Assembly (NCBI GenBank): GCA_038030265.1
Contig: CM075943.1
Location: 2,852,001-2,916,000, forward strand
Origin: Corythucha ciliata
Lineage: Eukaryota; Arthropoda; Insecta; Hemiptera; Tingidae
DNA: 64,000 bases
Reading direction: 5' to 3'
The translations under genes and the position numbers were made by a program. The first letter of the stretch is position 1. Each line of letters starts with the position of its first letter. Below the pieces are notes generated by a model, which did no database searches, was not told the DNA's origin, and worked only from the letters and a program-made list of their open reading frames with translations. Shown piece by piece: positions 45,190 through 55,517 of the stretch.

Positions 45190-45433
45190 TTTATTTATTG
45201 CAGATTTGGATTCTACGCACTTTGAAACGTAAAACTACAAATTTCGAGGGGGGGTCAAAAAAATTTTTTTGCGATACGATTACAAAGACTTATTATTGAG
45301 AAATAATAAGCAAAAATCGAAAATCACATATTTTTTGTTTTTAATAATACTTTTATTAATTATAAATGTAGAAAAAAAAAATAAAAATTTTAAAAAATAC
45401 AATAATACTCATTGGAAAACATTCGTGGCTAAT

Positions 45434-47779
45434 TTATGGACACCCTGCAGTCGTTGGTTTTGGCTTTGTGAAGTACTTCCCAAGCATTTCAGGCATAAGC
45501 ACTTCTTCGTGAAATTTTAATAAAATTTTCAAATTAGCCTCCCAAAAGTCCTGGTCAAATTTTATACGTTCATAAAAAAAAGCCCCTCTGTTCCACGCCA
45601 CAAAGTCGCAGTATTGTGTTTGAGCGAGGGCCATCTGCACTTGGTAGTAATACCCATGTTTCTTGGACAGCGAATAAGTTGTGACACTGCCTGCCTCGGG
45701 TATTTCTAAGAAGGAATTTTTCAGGGCTAAAACTTCCTCAATTAGATTGCCGTCTCTAGCGCAAAAGGGGCATTTTACCTCTACGCAGCCCTCACCGCAG
45801 CATGCGCATTTCACTATCTCGTCTGGAGAGGCGCCGAGTTGAGGGTACTGGCTTAATACAAGGAAGCCAGTTTGGCGCACGCAACAAGCTTCGTGCCGTT
45901 CGGAAATGTAGGCCGTGTATGCCTCCAAAGCCTCCTTTTCGTGCTTACACCCGTAGGTTGTAGCGGGTGATCTAAAGCCATGACTTCTCGGGTAGCATAT
46001 TTTATTTATTAAAGATTTAAAGAGGGGTTGGTGAGTGACGTTCGGCAAACCAACTTCATATTTGACGCTGTTATGCGGCCCTCTCTCAACAGCATCCACT
46101 TTTTATTTGCAGACTGCCCTCGAGTCATCGCTTCAATAGAAGCAGGGTCCAGCTTTGGGAGCTCTGTGCCTTTACCAATTTCAATAAGCGTCGTTAGGTC
46201 TCGTTCCAAATATTCTTCTTTGAACAAGACTTGAGGCAGACAGTCAGAACTTAGCGACATGCCACTCGAGAAGGGAGTTGTTACGAGGCACAATGCTGGA
46301 ATACCGCCTGAAGTTTTTACCCTCGTCAGCAAAGAACGAACGTCTTGACTGGACATGGAAGGCACTTGAGGCTGAAGACATAATTCGGCTTCATCCGGGT
46401 GTATTTCTGCACCACCGTAGGAAATATCGGCGACTGAAGCCATTTGTCCCAATTCTCCTACCGTAGTAAGGAATCCAACATCATCGAAATAACAAGGCAA
46501 AGATATTCAATTTTTACCGGAAGGTTCACGCCAGTACGCTCGCACGTCCGTCACACTTTCATCCTCGGAATATTTTCGCACGATGTCTTCCACCGCAAAC
46601 AAAGAAGCTCCTACGTGCGTGCAAGTCTCTCCCAACCCTGCCATGCAGTCGCAATGAGCAGTCACAATACGGCCATCCAAATAGGCCAATATCCAGCATT
46701 TTGCAGGCGAGGCCCTTAACTTCTGGGAGTGGGTAACCTGGAACCAGAAACAAAAATTTTAGCTGATGGAAGTTTTGAGGTCGAAACCGGTTTGCGTTGT
46801 GTGAAGTCAATGCAAGCAAACAAATTTATTCCCTCGAAAAATGAAGCATTTTGATAGGTTGCATAGACACCACACAACGAAAACACGCTTATGCACACGC
46901 ACACACGCCCGTTGTTGTCTAGCCTTCCTCACCATCAAAGCCCCCTCACAAACTAGGAAAATGATAAAATAACACAGGATTCTACAGTTGCGAGGCAAGT
47001 TGAAGCAGAGGAAAGTTCTACGAACGACTTAGCATATGGGTCTATTTGGACTGCGTTTATACGTTAGGCTGCTCTCTCGTCGCAGTGAGCACTCATCAGG
47101 TGTAACATATGACACCTGACGCACAATGAATATAAATATTGGGTAGTGGCGACCATGAGTTGTAAGACCAAGAAGCCAAGCTCCTCGCCACTGCCAACGG
47201 ACCATGAAATCTGTATACCGGGCGTCATATGTGATGCTGATGAGCGAGCGATAAGTACGTATGCACCATTCACCGACTCTTGGTTCCTACAGTTAGTATT
47301 TCTGAACGCCCCTACAAAGGAAACACAGTCATTTCGAATTCCGAAAGACTTACCTTGGACAGAACCACACTTTTGTCGCCGACTTGTCGGGCCTCAATTT
47401 TTCTGACGAAACCACTCTTGTATGATTTGTGTGCTTCGAGCGATTTGTAGCACCTAAAGGCACTGATACCGTACACTAAATAATTTACGATGTCAATATT
47501 CGTGACCGCCGGAAAATGTCTGACGTCTGTCGAATTATTACGGACAAATCTAAGGGAAAACAACCAAAAAACCGATTGGAATAACATCACAATGACCAAA
47601 ATCAAGTTTTAATAATTCGCAGCTAAAGGATGCAGAAAATATTTAAACAACTGACCACATATTGCGTCAAAGGGATTGTGTACTTACAGGAACGGGTCTG
47701 CGCCAATATCCTTAATTTTTGTCATATAGCGGCGACCTACATCTGCTGGCAATGTCTTGGCATAATCGCTCAACTCCAT
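45434..47779 (-). pseudogene. ISL2EU accessory gene: SWIM zinc finger plus YqaJ-type exonuclease
   Basis: Exon 1 is 47779-47688 (MELSDYAKTLPADVGRRY), exon 2 47549-47354 (NIDIVNYLVYGISAF, CYKSLEAHKSYKSGFV), exon 3 from 46737 to 45434; GT/AG sites and phases fit. Exon 3 opens with a SWIM motif (AHCDCMAGLGETCTHVGA: CxC...CxH). It then holds GRITASNMKLVCR and a YqaJ/PD-(D/E)XK nuclease core: LGASPDEIV, GCVEVKCPF and YYYQVQMALAQTQYCDFVAW. Lesions are an in-frame TGA at 46507-46509 and a frameshift near 46015. The nuclease family is lambda-exonuclease-like; its job in ISL2EU is unknown but it is conserved with the transposase, which it faces tail to tail. Confidence 0.87.
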
Positions 47780-47931
47780 TGTTCAAAAGATGAACTTATA
47801 ATACGAACAAAACAATTGTTTTGTAAGAGAAAAGTCACTTTCTAACGCTTCGCTTGATGTAAGTCCACAGGTGACGGTCATCCAAGAATCTTTATCACAC
47901 GTTATCATAACCTAGTTGTCCGCGAAGGATA

Positions 47932-49863
47932 GGAGGTCCTCGGTTTCTAAACAAACCAGGAATAAATTATTTTTTTTAGGTGCGTTAAATTACGTATTTT
48001 TCTCAATTTGAAATTGCCTTCGGAAACCACAAGCGTGCGTTTTTCTCAATTTTAACTGCGAACAAGTGCTTTTTCTCAATTTTAGAAGCGTGAACTAGCG
48101 CCTTTCCTTAATTTCATCCCCGGCGCAGTGGCGGAACAACACCTATCGGGGCCCGGGGCGGAAATCTTTAAGAGGCCCTTCAGTCTCTAATTAAATTAGA
48201 AATACTTTTTAGTAGCGTTGAAGTACATATTTTTCTCTTAGCTACCTCCGAAATTGCCTCCAAAAACCGTATACGTGCGTTTTCTCAATTTAAACTGCGA
48301 ATTATAGCTTTTTCCTCAATTTTATCCGCGAATTAGCTCATTTTCTCATTTTTTAGACGTGAATCGGCGCTTTTTATAAGCTCATAGCCGTGAAGTTGCC
48401 TCAAGAATCTGCAAATTGGGTAGCGTTTGAGTGCTCTTTCCCAATTATATCTGTAAATTAGCAAGTTTTCTAAATTTAAGCCGGGAATTGGCGTTTTTTT
48501 CCATTTTAAACGCCAATTCGTGTTTTTCTGTATTGTTACCCGCGAATCAGTACTTTTTCATAGTTTTAGCCGCTTGAATTAGCGCTTTTTACCAATTTTA
48601 TTCCCCAAGTGCCTCAGGAATCCGCGATTTTGGTGCTCTTTCAATTTCAGCTGTGAATTCGCCTGTTTTACCCTCAATTTTAGCAGCGAATGAGCACATT
48701 TCTCAATTTTAGCTGCGAATTTTAGCACTTTTTCTCGATTTTATCAGTAAAATCGCAATTTTTCATAGGTACCTTAGCTGGGAATTAGGGTTTTCCTCAA
48801 TTTTTAGACGCGACTTCGCGGCTCTCTCTGTTTCACGCCGTGAATCAGCGCTTTTTCTCAATGTCAGTCTCAGCTCCGAGAATCCGTGAGTTGACGTTAT
48901 CTCAATTTTAGGTGTGAATTTGCGCTTTTTCTCAATTTTAAAGCTGCCAAATTGTAACACTTTATCACAATTTTAGCCGTGAATAGCGTCTTCCTCTAGT
49001 TTTAGACTCAAATTCGCGATGTTAATTTTTTTTTTATCCGTGAATTAGCGTTTTTCTCAGTTTTAGCCGCGTGAAAAGAGCGCTTTTTCTTTGTGTCAGC
49101 CCCGAAGTTGCCCCAAGAATCAGCGAGTTGGCGTTTTCACATTTTCAAGCTGTGAATCAGCGTTTTTTCCTCAATTTTAGCAGTCAACTAGCACATTTCT
49201 TAATTTTAACTGCGAATTATTGCGCTTTTTCTCGATTTTATCCGTAAAATCGCAATTTTACGGACATGAACTATAGTTTTTCTCCACTTTTAGTCGCGAA
49301 TTCGCGTTTTTGTCTATTTCACTCGTGAATAAGCGCTTTTTCTCTATTTCAGTCCCAATGTTGCCCCGAGAATCCGAGTTGGCTGAGGGTTTTTTCCCTT
49401 CAATTTCAGCTGCTAACTAGCACTTTTTGTGAATTCTTGCCTCAAATTCGCGTTTCTCAACTATTTTTTTTCTCTTATTCTACCCATCGAATTACCGTTT
49501 GTCTCATTGCATTGCGAAGTTACTGTAGTCGAAGAAGCTAGTCGGCAAATGGAATGAAATTTTTAAAAATTACGCGTTTTCTCAATTTCAGCTGTGAATT
49601 AGCACTTTTTCTCAATATTAACAACCGCTTTTATAGAAAAATTTCTCAATTTCAGCCGCGAATCAGCGTTTTTCTCAATTGTACAAGCGATGTCAGCCAT
49701 TCTTTCTACTTGAAAAGCCCAATTTTTTCACGTTTAAGCTTTTCAAGGGCCCCATCCGAACGGCGGCCCGGGGCGGTCGCCTCGCTTACGCTAGAGCCCC
49801 GGCGGCGTGGGCCCAATAATCCGTGAGTCAGCGTTTTCTCAATTTCAACTGTTAATTAGCGCT
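47932..49863. repeat. repeat field with CGAATTAG units and a GC-rich header
   Basis: 47932-48125 continues the header element split by ISL2EU. At 48126 a new header starts (GCAGTGGCGGAACAAC, CGGGGCCCGGGGCGG). From 48230 to 49735 the units CTCAATTTTAGCCG plus CGAATTAGCGCTTTTT recur about every 30 bp in forward orientation. 49738-49815 is GC-rich (AAGGGCCCCATCCGAACGG, CGCCTCGCTTACGCTAG). The last unit ends in the left target copy of the R1-clade LINE. Confidence 0.83.
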
Positions 49864-52313
49864 CACCCCGCAGCAAGCCGCTTTGGCTGATTCTGTGAGG
49901 GTCCCTCCGGTGACGGAGAATTGCCAGGAGTTTGACCAGGTTGAGGTAGAAGGGCGTCTCCGGCGCATGAAGAACAAAGCACCCGGTGAAGATGGCATCG
50001 AGGTCGTCATGATGAAGAACAGCTGGCCAGTGATTGGTGAATCCGTTGTTGAGCTCTTCAACGAATGTCTCAGGACTGGCACGATGCCAAAACTATGGAA
50101 AACCGCGTTGGTGATCCACCTCTTGAAGGCGGAGGACAAGCCAAAAGCAGACCCCAAGCCCTATCGGCCGATTGCTTTGCTTTCGGTCGTGGGCAGGCTT
50201 TTCGAGGGATTGCTTGTGGATAGATTGCGAGAAGGGCTGGAAGGGCCCCCCTTTAAGGGCCAGTTTGGAAGCCGGGCAGGGCTGTCAACCGAAGACGCCA
50301 TATTGTCAATTTGTTCAGAGGTGGAGGGCACAGAGAGTCGCTACGTCCTCGGGGTGTTTTTGGACATCTCCGGGGCGTTTGACAATCTGTGGTGGCCCTC
50401 CATCCTCAATGTTTTAAAAGTGCGTCGCTGCCCTCGCAACCTGTACTGTGTCCTGAGTGACCTCCTCCGCGACCGAGTGGCGCGACTTAAGGTCGGGTCC
50501 GTGGTGGTGGAGCGAGCAATCTCGAGGGGGTGTCCCCAAGGCTCTCCGTTAAGTCCCGACCTCTGGGCTCTGGTCTTCGAGGGCAACCTACGCTCGGCCT
50601 CCGAGCTGGGTGCCCATATCGTTGCGTATGTCGACGACGAAGCCATCCTGGTGGCCGGCAATTCCCGCTCGGAACTGGAATCCATTGCCAGTGCAGTGGT
50701 ATTGCACACGGAGGAGTGGTGCGCGGCAAACAAACTGCGGCTGTCGGCCACGAAATCCGTCGCCATGATGCTCAAGGGTAAGCTGAGCACCGAAAGATCC
50801 TTGAACATACGGATTGAGGGCAGCCGTCTTAAACTGGTCAAGGAGCTCCGCTACCTTGGAGTGCATTTTACTGAGCGGCTAGGAATAAATAGGCACATTG
50901 CACTTGTTGGGATTAAAGCACGAGACGCCTTCCTGAAAATCGCTCGTATAGCGCGAAGTACCTGGGGGATGCCTCACAAAGCCGTCGCAACGGTGTACAC
51001 GGGAGTTTTTCTTCCGATGTTCACCTACGCGGCGGGGGCGTGGGGTGGCAACCTGGGGAAAGTGATGGGAAGGAAGGTGGACTCATTTCAGAGACTTGCC
51101 CTCATTAAAATATCCCGTGCCTACCGAACCGTCTCAACAGATGCGCTCCAGGTAGTGAGCGGTGTTCTGCCAATGCGCTTGGCCATCACACTGGCATCGG
51201 CCCAGTACCGCGTGAGGCGGAAGGAGACATTTATCTTCGGAAGCCTCTACGTGTACGAGGAAATGCTTGAATCAAGGTTTGTTGGAGGCGAGTCTTTACC
51301 CAAATTTCTCGAGGGGGTGATCCTTGCGAGATGGCAAAGAGCCTGGGACGACTCGACGAAGGGACGGCACACGAATCGATTTTTTCCTAGCGTGGCCGAA
51401 AGGCGCGGAATGAGCCACATTGAGCTCGATCACCATGTGTCGCAACTTTTAACTGGTCATGGCGACTTCAAATCAAAGCTGTTGGAGCTGGGGCTCTCGG
51501 ACTCAGACCTCTGCGAGTGTGGTGGGGTGGACACCGCCTCGCATGTCATTTATGAGTGCCCAGAGTTTATTTTGTTCCGAAGACGTCTGGAAGGCGACCT
51601 TCAAAATCTTGGCGTTTGCTGGCCGTGCCCAGAGTCTAGTCTTGTGCGAACCAAGGGTGCCTTTCGGGCGTTCCGAACGTTCGCCAAGGCTGCTCTGACG
51701 GAGAGAGCACGACGCAGGAGAGCAGACCATCAACCTCTCCAAACGCACGGGTCCACTGTACGGCCCAACTCGGGTGGTTCGGGGCGGATCAGCCCTGAAC
51801 CAGAGTAGGCAATGAGCTATAGCTCGGCGCCGGCGTGCGACCGGTCTACGGTGAGAAGGCATTTATTTTTTTTTTCGGCCTGATCACAATACTGGTACTA
51901 CGGGATGCCAAATTCTTCCAGTAAGCCCAGGCATACTTGAGGATGGTTTCGTAGTGGCCTAAGGTTTCAAATACCCTGTTGAGCTAGGGGAGGGGGAGCC
52001 CCCCCGAAATATCGGAACTGACCGTTATCAGCAGTGCTCTGGATAGAAGCGCTGTCCACCAGTGCGTGGTTAGGGTGATCCGCCCCTAACCGACTGGGAG
52101 GTGCACCTAGGTGTGCCGCGTCCGATCAACGTAAATGATCTGGTTCAAAGCCCGTGAGGACAAACCCGAAGTCGACCTATATGTAGGCATTCGGGAATGG
52201 TCGCACGTTAAAACTCAGACTGCTTGCAGCTGAGCGGAGCGTAAGTCCCTCGGGACAGGTAGCCTCGTTAACACGCGGGGTCTTCAGGACTACCTCGTAA
52301 AATAGGAATTCAA
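49864..52313 (+). mobile_element. R1-clade non-LTR retrotransposon, 5'-truncated, 14-bp target duplication
   Basis: TGTTAATTAGCGCT is present exactly at 49850-49863 and 52314-52327. Between them are 2450 bp of markedly more GC-rich sequence: an RT reading frame, then a 505-bp 3' untranslated region ending GGAATTCAA with no poly-A. A 14-bp duplication and lack of poly-A fit the R1 clade. The target lies inside a CGAATTAG-type repeat unit. The 5' truncation removes the endonuclease and ORF1. Confidence 0.92.
49865..51808 (+). CDS. R1-clade ORF2, C-terminal 648 codons (RT and zinc knuckle), open
   Basis: The frame is open from the truncation point. RT motifs in order: KNKAPGEDGI, PKPYRPIALLSVVGRLFE, FLDISGAFDNLWW, RGCPQGSPLSPDLW and the catalytic AYVDDEAIL at about 50620-50646, then a thumb with LRYLGVHF. 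Near 51515-51560 is the CCHC knuckle CECGGVDTASHVIYEC typical of R1/Jockey C-termini. It stops at TAG 51806-51808. There are no lesions in over 1.9 kb, so the insertion is young. Codon use is much richer in G and C than the surrounding DNA or the other LINEs here. The endonuclease and N-terminal part are missing, so the fragment cannot move alone. Confidence 0.93.
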   Translation, partial: TPQQAALADSVRVPPVTENCQEFDQVEVEGRLRRMKNKAPGEDGIEVVMMKNSWPVIGESVVELFNECLRTGTMPKLWKTALVIHLLKAEDKPKADPKPYRPIALLSVVGRLFEGLLVDRLREGLEGPPFKGQFGSRAGLSTEDAILSICSEVEGTESRYVLGVFLDISGAFDNLWWPSILNVLKVRRCPRNLYCVLSDLLRDRVARLKVGSVVVERAISRGCPQGSPLSPDLWALVFEGNLRSASELGAHIVAYVDDEAILVAGNSRSELESIASAVVLHTEEWCAANKLRLSATKSVAMMLKGKLSTERSLNIRIEGSRLKLVKELRYLGVHFTERLGINRHIALVGIKARDAFLKIARIARSTWGMPHKAVATVYTGVFLPMFTYAAGAWGGNLGKVMGRKVDSFQRLALIKISRAYRTVSTDALQVVSGVLPMRLAITLASAQYRVRRKETFIFGSLYVYEEMLESRFVGGESLPKFLEGVILARWQRAWDDSTKGRHTNRFFPSVAERRGMSHIELDHHVSQLLTGHGDFKSKLLELGLSDSDLCECGGVDTASHVIYECPEFILFRRRLEGDLQNLGVCWPCPESSLVRTKGAFRAFRTFAKAALTERARRRRADHQPLQTHGSTVRPNSGGSGRISPEPE

Positions 52314-52750
52314 TGTTAATTAGCGCTTTTTAGCAATTTGTTAAATCCGCATTTTGTTGTGTCTTATGACAATTCTGTAGCCGCGAATTAGCTTTTTTTT
52401 CCTCAATTTTAGCGCTGAAAGAACTCTTTTTCTCAATTTCCCCCCCTCAATTTTGGTGTTTTTTCTCTATTCTTTTCGCAGATTGCCGTGTTTCTCAACT
52501 ATTTTTACCCATGTGAATTACCGTTTGCCTACTTTCAGTCGCGAAGTTATCTGGAGAATTCTTCAATTCGCGTTTTCTCAACTTCAGAGTTGTGAATTAG
52601 CGCTTTTTCTCAAATTGGAAGCATTGCATAGCGATTTTTCTAATTTCAGCCTTGAATTAGCGTTTAAACATCCTCATTGTTTCATCTTTAAGCTTTACGA
52701 GGGCCCCATTTGAACGGTGGGGGGGGGCGGGGTTGGTTCTCGCCACTACC
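52314..52750. repeat. repeat field continuing after the R1-clade insertion, with GC-rich tail
   Basis: CGAATTAG/CTCAATTTT units resume directly. The end at 52690-52750 (GAGGGCCCCATTTGAACGG, G run, CTCGCCACTACCTCGCTACG) is a relative of 49738-49790, and its inverse (GTAGTGGCGAGAACCAAC) resembles the header at 48126. Confidence 0.75.
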
Positions 52751-54851
52751 TCGCTACGTTTGTAGAGACTGCAGGTATAATTTTACTTGTCTTTTAGGAG
52801 ACAAATCATGTCTAGTGAATCTTTAAAAAAAAAATGTGTTCCATTGGGTTAGCGATAGTTCATAATGCTGTTGTTGGGGAGGGGGGGATGATATGGTATA
52901 CAAGAAATTATGAATATGGACCGCACTTTGGGGAAATGACTGTTTTAAAAAAGAAGCCCAGCCCATCGATCTCATTTATTACGTGTGCTCTCAAAAGTTC
53001 GTTGATTGGCCGGTTACTTTCAAATTCAACCAGATCGATAATAAGAAAATATCGATCTGTTTGTCTCAATACAAATAATAGAAATCAAACCCCTCGAAAT
53101 TGACTTTCATTATAGTCTTTTCAAGGTCCGAATTTACAAATTTTGGTATAAAAAGCCAAAATCTTGATTTTGGCTCGATCATTTAAAAAGCACACATTTG
53201 GCTGGTCTTGGGTCTTTTTAAAATTCAAATTTTGCGAGTTCGGCTCATTTGAAAACACATTTTCGTGGATTTGACTCTCTCGAACAACCGGCCGGACCGG
53301 TGGGGTGGGGGAGGGGCAGGCGACTCAAAACCGTAAAGGTGGAAAATTCCGCGTTGGAAAATCACGCGGCACGAGTGTATTCAACGAAATTGTAACACAA
53401 ATCGCTTCATGTGAACAGGGCTTTAGTTTAAGACAAATTGCAAGTTTTGGAGCCTTTTTTTTTTTTTGTGCGGCGGATCCTCTGGCGGTGACGCGGAAAA
53501 TTGTTAAGTTTCATGGCTGAATATGCACCGGGTTTTAAAACACTGTTTCGGGGGTCATAATGTCTGTGAAAATGCAAATTTATGGGCTTAATTTCAACGA
53601 AATAGGAAGTTTCGGATCTTAATTTTCGGAACCTGTTTTTTTTGTTTGTTTGACCGCTTCCCCAGATGCGTTCCAGCCGCAGTCCCGTGTGATCGCCCAA
53701 AGCTTGATGAACAGCCGCAACAAAACGGCGAATTCCTGGGAACATCCGTCGAATAAGGACATTTTCGGGTCTCAATATCAGTGAAATTGCCAGCTTAGGG
53801 TCTTAATTAAAGCAAAAATGCTAATTTCTGGGCCTATTTAGCGCCAGTTGGCGCTCCCTGGAAATTGGAAGTTTCCTGGCTGCGAATATCCGCGCGATCG
53901 CAACTTTCAGGCCTTAACGCAGTTTCGGAGATTTTGCAAGATCGGATTCATGGTCTTAAGTTATATGTTTACCCAACATAAGACGCACGCATAACATAAA
54001 CTCAAAGAATGTAAGCCCCTCCCCGTCATGATCTTGGTCTTCTGCATTGTTGGAAGGATTTGCTGGTAACTTTTTCTTGACTGTAATTTTCTTGATACAA
54101 CAAACTTCCTAAGGGGGACCCTGCGTAGGAAAACTCGAAGAAAACGTGGGAAAACTTAAACATTGAATCCCCTTGTTCAATCTTCAAGTTTTCTCTTTTT
54201 TTTTTTTTTTTTAGGCTTTCTCTACCTCCTTACATATTTTTATAGATCAACAGTTTTGCAATTTAGTCAAAACCAAGTTTGTACTTATACAATCAGCTAA
54301 AACGCGAGGATTTAAGGTCCAGTTAACAACTCTATGCTTATTGTGGCGTTAAGCTATAATCATAAGCTCAGCTTGGAGCTAAACGGAACTTTGAAGGTAA
54401 AAATTGGGCCGTACATTGCTATTTACTTTCGCGATTCATTCTATAGATGAGAATGCGTCATTCGATTGGGGAATCTTATGTTTACTGTTTACAAGAGCTG
54501 AGGATGTAAAAGTCAGGCATTTGAATACATTTGTTACGTGTCCTTGTTGAATAAACTATCATTTTCTATCGCGTATGGCTATACATAATGGCGTATAAGA
54601 GCTTGTTTACTCGAATCTCTTGAATGCTTCCCACGGTCCGCCACCATCCGCATAATTAATTGGAAACGGAAGGGCTTAATGAAGCTGATGAAAATATATC
54701 GTCACTGTGAGAGGAAGGTGGAGAACCCGTCATACAGTAATGATGGACATGGTGATGGGAAGTTAAGCTTGTATAGGAGACTCCCCTGCACCTCCCGCCG
54801 ATTTATAACGCAACAAGTAACACCGTTTATTCGATTTTTTTCGTGGTATTA
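52751..54851. repeat. AT-rich stretch with the 'GGAAGTTTC / TCTTAATTTT' repeat dialect
   Basis: From about 53110 to 53960, phrases like AAATTGGAAGTTTCCTGG, GGTCTTAATT and GAAATTGCCAGC recur at roughly 30-35 bp, matching 24780-25900. 52751-53110 and 53960-54851 show no repeat or gene. A T18 run is near 54193. Confidence 0.55.
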
Positions 54852-55517
54852 TTAGTCAAACTCAAGTATAGATAAACCGAATAAGAAATGAAGAATGAGC
54901 AAGGGAAATAAAATCACCGGACGACTGCCGTGAACGTACGGATAAAGAGCTTTGCTCAAAATAAGTCCTGAAGTCACCCCGCCGACTATCAATGCCGTCC
55001 AACGAATCCACACGAATGGAAAAATCCACACGAGCGAGACCAAAACATAAACGGAACAGCAGTAACCGTACAGACAAAGAACATCCAAAAGGTGTATCGT
55101 TGACCCGACGACAGTGCCAAACAGTTGAAACGCTGTCCAAAGTAAGGACGGAATAAACCATATGTACAAAAAAACAAGAGCTCCGACGCTTTGATGAACA
55201 CAAATGTGATGCATGCCGTGAGTCAACGATGAAAAACTGCCAATGCTTTTACTTAGACCCGCGACAATGAAGAGGGTGGCGCTGATCCAGAATGGCCCGT
55301 ATAAATCTGGCTTGTCGGCTATGACGTTCGTGAGGAAATTTACCTTTTGACTAGGTATAATGGCGTTCATGACTCTTGATATGACGTCATCTGTGGTCAC
55401 GTCGAAAAATTGTTGACAATATTCCCAACTTCGTGATGAACATATTTTATTGGTTTCTTCGCGCTCTCCTTTATCGCCTCCACTTTCGACATCGATGTCT
55501 GAATTCTGTTTTAACAT
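54852..55517 (-). CDS. YIPF1/2: YIPF1/YIPF2-type Yip1-domain membrane protein (single exon)
   Basis: This is the only clear host gene. It is a 221-residue protein from ATG 55517. The N-terminus is hydrophilic, then SRSWEYCQQFFDVTTDDVISR matches the WTLEYYQSFFDV-type motif of YIPF1/2. DKPDLYGPFWISATLF is the Yip1 signature (PDLYGPFW). About five hydrophobic segments follow, with LYGYCCSVYV corresponding to the conserved YGYS region. Family members are multi-pass Golgi proteins that bind Rab GTPases and act in vesicle traffic. Human YIPF1 is about 306 residues, so the N-terminus here is short. The gene has no intron and no lesion: it is either an intronless gene, the 3' exon of a longer gene, or a recent retrocopy. 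I see no poly-A or target duplication. Confidence 0.87.
   Translation of the reverse strand: MLKQNSDIDVESGGDKGEREETNKICSSRSWEYCQQFFDVTTDDVISRVMNAIIPSQKVNFLTNVIADKPDLYGPFWISATLFIVAGLSKSIGSFSSLTHGMHHICVHQSVGALVFLYIWFIPSLLWTAFQLFGTVVGSTIHLLDVLCLYGYCCSVYVLVSLVWIFPFVWIRWTALIVGGVTSGLILSKALYPYVHGSRPVILFPLLILHFLFGLSILEFD

Larger units (their letters stand above)
43490..47929. mobile_element. ISL2EU-type DNA transposon with THAP/DDE transposase and YqaJ gene
   Basis: Inverted ends TCCTTCGCGGACAACT...TTCTTGGATGACC occur at both termini. TA flanks both sides (43488-43489 and 47930-47931), consistent with the 2-bp duplication known for ISL2EU. The gene content, a DDE_Tnp_4 transposase with a THAP start plus a convergent YqaJ-domain protein, is the known ISL2EU set. 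Both genes carry lesions, so this copy is inactive. Confidence 0.85.

Noticed and set aside
47064..47273. Extra exon of the YqaJ gene
   Set aside because: Exon 2 (ending 47354) and exon 3 (from 46737) already join in phase 0 with conserved sequence across the joint; this frame shows no family motif.
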